A stretch of 64,000 nucleotides of DNA, taken from Adiantum capillus-veneris. Lineage: Eukaryota > Streptophyta > Polypodiopsida > Polypodiales > Pteridaceae. The notes beneath the pieces are model-generated. The model was not told the origin of the DNA. It saw only the letters and a list, made by a program, of their open reading frames with translations, and made no database searches. Position 1 is the first letter of the stretch. Every line of letters starts with the position of its first letter. Both the position numbers and the translations under genes were made by a program. The stretch spans positions 109,085,587 through 109,149,586 of the forward strand of contig CM043964.1 in NCBI GenBank assembly GCA_014529385.2. Reading direction: 5' to 3'. Shown here one piece after another: positions 57,340-64,000 of the stretch.

Positions 57340-58298
57340 AACAATAATGTTTGCAAAACCACTTGAAATAATTGTAACAAATTGAAAAAAATAAACATAG
57401 AAGACAACGAAAAAGATTGTATGACCCAATATTTAATGGCCCTTTTTGAAGAGAGGTACACAAATGTCCACCTTCACAAAAACCTAAAAGATTTTTTTTT
57501 TTATAAATGTCATGTGACTAATCTTCAAGATTTATCCAATGGTCAACAATTGCACCAAAAATAAAACACTTTACTAAAGACTCCTTATGTGGTCCAAAAT
57601 CAATGCCATGTAGTGAGCACCTTGTCGCCATTTAGTGCAACCGCTTGACATAATTTACGCCGTTGGCCGCAAGCAAAATGGAACGACATAACAATGCCAC
57701 AAGGTGGGCCAAATTCCGTGGGTGCCCTAAATGGCGTTGACAAACTCCGTGGCCAAATGCCGGCTATGAAATTGTAACAAGATTTGACATTTGCAACTTA
57801 GAAATCTACTCCACACGGCTTGCTTGGATTCAATGACAGAAATCCTCTCTTGCTGCGCAGAATCCTTTTCACAACTCAACAGAGGTTGCATACCCTGCTG
57901 CTTAGACACCATTGCATCAGTGCTAAGAGGCCGCTTGTTTGAATCTTGAAATGTAGAAACAATTCTGAAGCTTGCTTTGCACCCAACATGTCTGTATTTG
58001 TGTAATATGAGATTTTTTATATGTACAAAAGACCACAATTGGGCAGTAATCTGTATCAGCATGAGCTATGAAGAGTAGTCAGGCTTTGTTTCACACTGAG
58101 ATGCAGCAATGCATCACTCGCAATTTTGCGAGCCATCTCTTGATAAAGTAATGTTCCATAACACATGACTAGCAATTTAAACCTGACAGAGGCCTTAATG
58201 AAATGCATCAAGTACATCAGTGCCTCGAAGCCACTGGAATCGACCATGGCGTTGGCCATCTCATTGGGCAAAAGAACTTCTGATGTATGGAAATAAAA
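57340..58298 (-). other. downstream region and 3' UTR of the kinase gene
   Basis: No further exon is needed after the stop at 58299. A 71-codon frame (58056-58271) lies just downstream of the stop in another frame and has no recognised domain; it is most likely 3' UTR. A clear polyadenylation signal was not located. Confidence 0.45.
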
Positions 58299-62680
<4,382 letters not shown>

Positions 62681-62697
62681 GATGCTGATGATGAGAG

Positions 62698-62760
62698 CTA
62701 ATTTACTCTTGACAGGCGGAGGAGCTTTTCGCAATCTCCACTGCTATAAGATGAGCTCAT
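62698..62760 (-). promoter_or_regulatory. upstream ORF in the kinase leader
   Basis: An ATG at 62760 opens a 20-codon frame ([20 protein letters not shown]) that stops 17 nt before the ATG at 62680. If the leader is transcribed without splicing here, this would reduce main-frame translation. A TATAG|CAG sequence within it could also be a splice acceptor, which would remove the upstream ATG. Confidence 0.5.
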
Positions 62761-62820
62761 GAGAACTGTTGAGCTGGCTATGAAGAGCTGCATTTTTTAC
62801 AAGGGTCGTGGCAAGGTGAG

Positions 62821-62848
62821 ACTCTCTCTCTCTCTCTCTCTCTCTCTC
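62821..62848. repeat. (CT)n tract near the kinase 5' end
   Basis: 14 CT units on the plus strand, which is a GA tract in the transcript direction. Confidence 0.95.
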
Positions 62849-63034
62849 AGAGTACCTTAGCTTGTAAATTCCGCTCTAATTTGAGTAAAGCAGGAGAGAA
62901 GAATGAGGTGCCGTATGCACGGATTGTTTTGAGGAGCTGGGTGGGCACGTATGGGCATGTACATATAGAGCCGGGTGCTGTGTTCGCGTGTTTTATGGGA
63001 GCGTACGTTATAATGTGTGTGATAAAGAGGTGTG

Positions 63035-63036
<2 letters not shown>

Positions 63037-63092
<56 letters not shown>
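63037..63092. repeat. compound microsatellite (TG)n(AG)n
   Basis: About 16 TG units and about 12 AG units. Confidence 0.95.
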
Positions 63093-63093
<1 letters not shown>

Positions 63094-63163
63094 TTCGTAT
63101 GAAGATATGGAGCACGTGCGTCAGGGGCTGATAGCGAAGAAGCGAAGGGAGGGGCAATTGTTT

Positions 63164-63166
<3 letters not shown>

Positions 63167-63231
<65 letters not shown>
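63167..63231. repeat. compound microsatellite (TG)n(AG)n
   Basis: About 15 TG units and about 17 AG units, 75 bp from the previous array. Confidence 0.95.
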
Positions 63232-63234
<3 letters not shown>

Positions 63235-63414
63235 TATTCGCGAAGTACCTCACTCTAGAAGTACAGGGAATGGTCACCATCGGCGAAGACAGACAAGCTG
63301 AAGCAGTTGGAAGTGCAAGCCTTTCAAGAGTGCGACGCTTCGATGTAGATGATGATGCCGCAGCTGCTCGCGATGGAGAGCGAAGCATACAGGCCGCACA
63401 CATCACTCATCCAC

Positions 63415-63415
<1 letters not shown>

Positions 63416-63462
<47 letters not shown>
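63416..63462. repeat. (GA)n microsatellite
   Basis: About 23 GA units. Confidence 0.95.
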
Positions 63463-63464
<2 letters not shown>

Positions 63465-63723
63465 TCGCAAAGAATGCTAGAGCGAGATCACCCACAGAGA
63501 GAGAATCGTGTCAATTTCTACGATTTAGAGAGAGAACGCCTGCCGCAGCAGCACGGCCCAGCGCCAGCCCCTGGCCCAAACGAAAGCGAGATCGCCCGAG
63601 TTGTGGGTCCTCCGCACACAGCACAACACAGTGCCACACACATATGCACAATGCGAGTTATCGACAATGAATTTGACGCTTTGACTCTCGTATCTAGCCT
63701 ACGCGTAACGCTGCTGATCAGTG

Positions 63724-63727
<4 letters not shown>

Positions 63728-63769
<42 letters not shown>
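63728..63769. repeat. (CT)n microsatellite flanked by GA
   Basis: About 20 CT units directly followed by AGAGAGAGA, so the end can form a small hairpin. Confidence 0.95.
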
Positions 63770-63770
<1 letters not shown>

Positions 63771-63846
63771 AGAGAGAAGACATGAGACGAAACTGTAGCT
63801 GACCAATGACCATCGCTTCACATGAAGAAGCTTTTCGAATTGTTTC

Positions 63847-63848
<2 letters not shown>

Positions 63849-63882
<34 letters not shown>
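63849..63882. repeat. (CT)n microsatellite
   Basis: About 17 CT units. Confidence 0.95.
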
Positions 63883-63884
<2 letters not shown>

Positions 63885-64000
63885 AGCTTCCACTGATCTC
63901 TCTCACACACAAAACGCTACAATGGGCACGGCCGCGCGGTCTCAAAGCTGATGCCAGTTCAAATTGGCTTTGTCTACATACCGCAAATGCAGAATTAAAC

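Noticed and set aside
58056-58271. 71-codon minus-strand frame after the kinase stop
   Set aside because: Lies in the expected 3' UTR in another frame and has no recognised domain or splice link.
63008-63785. long frames across the GA/CT tracts (up to 206 codons)
   Set aside because: They consist largely of Arg-Glu, Cys-Val, Leu-Ser or Thr-His repeats from microsatellites and exist on both strands.

Overview
The window is nuclear DNA of a land plant. The evidence is a split plant-type NIMA-related kinase gene with 14 coding exons, Ty1/copia and plant L1 retrotransposons, Tourist-like and Mutator-like MITEs, non-autonomous Helitrons, and many long (GA)n/(TG)n tracts. The species cannot be fixed from the sequence. 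Introns of the kinase gene are short (about 80-500 bp). No bacterial operons, CRISPR array, rRNA or convincing tRNA gene were seen.

Layout. 1-1.9 kb is gene-free with two compound microsatellites. 1.9-8.2 kb is a nested pair of minus-strand copia elements: an outer Tork-like element gutted by a deletion, holding an inner element of another copia family. 9.8-19.9 kb is a full-length plus-strand L1 LINE with a 16-bp target-site duplication; its reverse transcriptase is split by a minus-strand Tnt1/Tork-like copia at 14.07-18.33 kb. 19.97-25.09 kb is a second member of the inner copia family, with perfect AAGAT target duplications and a 165-bp Helitron inside its 5' LTR. 25-33 kb is low in genes but rich in small elements: a 93-bp tandem duplication, two Tourist-like MITEs with TAA duplications, a 38-bp perfect palindrome and long microsatellites. 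It also holds one plausible small membrane-protein gene at 29.2-29.7 kb. 33.4-37.5 kb (minus) holds two relics: a divergent histone H3 pseudogene and a decayed, intron-bearing gene of an unrecognised family with a CPFC motif and internal duplications. 38-47 kb is mostly unassigned, with an L1 3' fragment at about 44 kb. 47.2-49.8 kb is a 5'-truncated copia. 50.7-51.5 kb is a long imperfect inverted repeat. 53-57.3 kb is AT-rich and contains a Mutator-like MITE with a 9-bp duplication, a relative of it, a perfect 267-bp tandem duplication and a second Helitron copy.

The one clearly functional gene is the kinase at 58.3-62.7 kb (minus), which resembles Arabidopsis NEK6/IBO1 from the kinase domain to the conserved C-terminal tail. 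Its upstream region carries six GA/CT tracts and a short upstream ORF. The rest of the window is mainly a record of successive transposon insertions whose relative order can be read from nesting.
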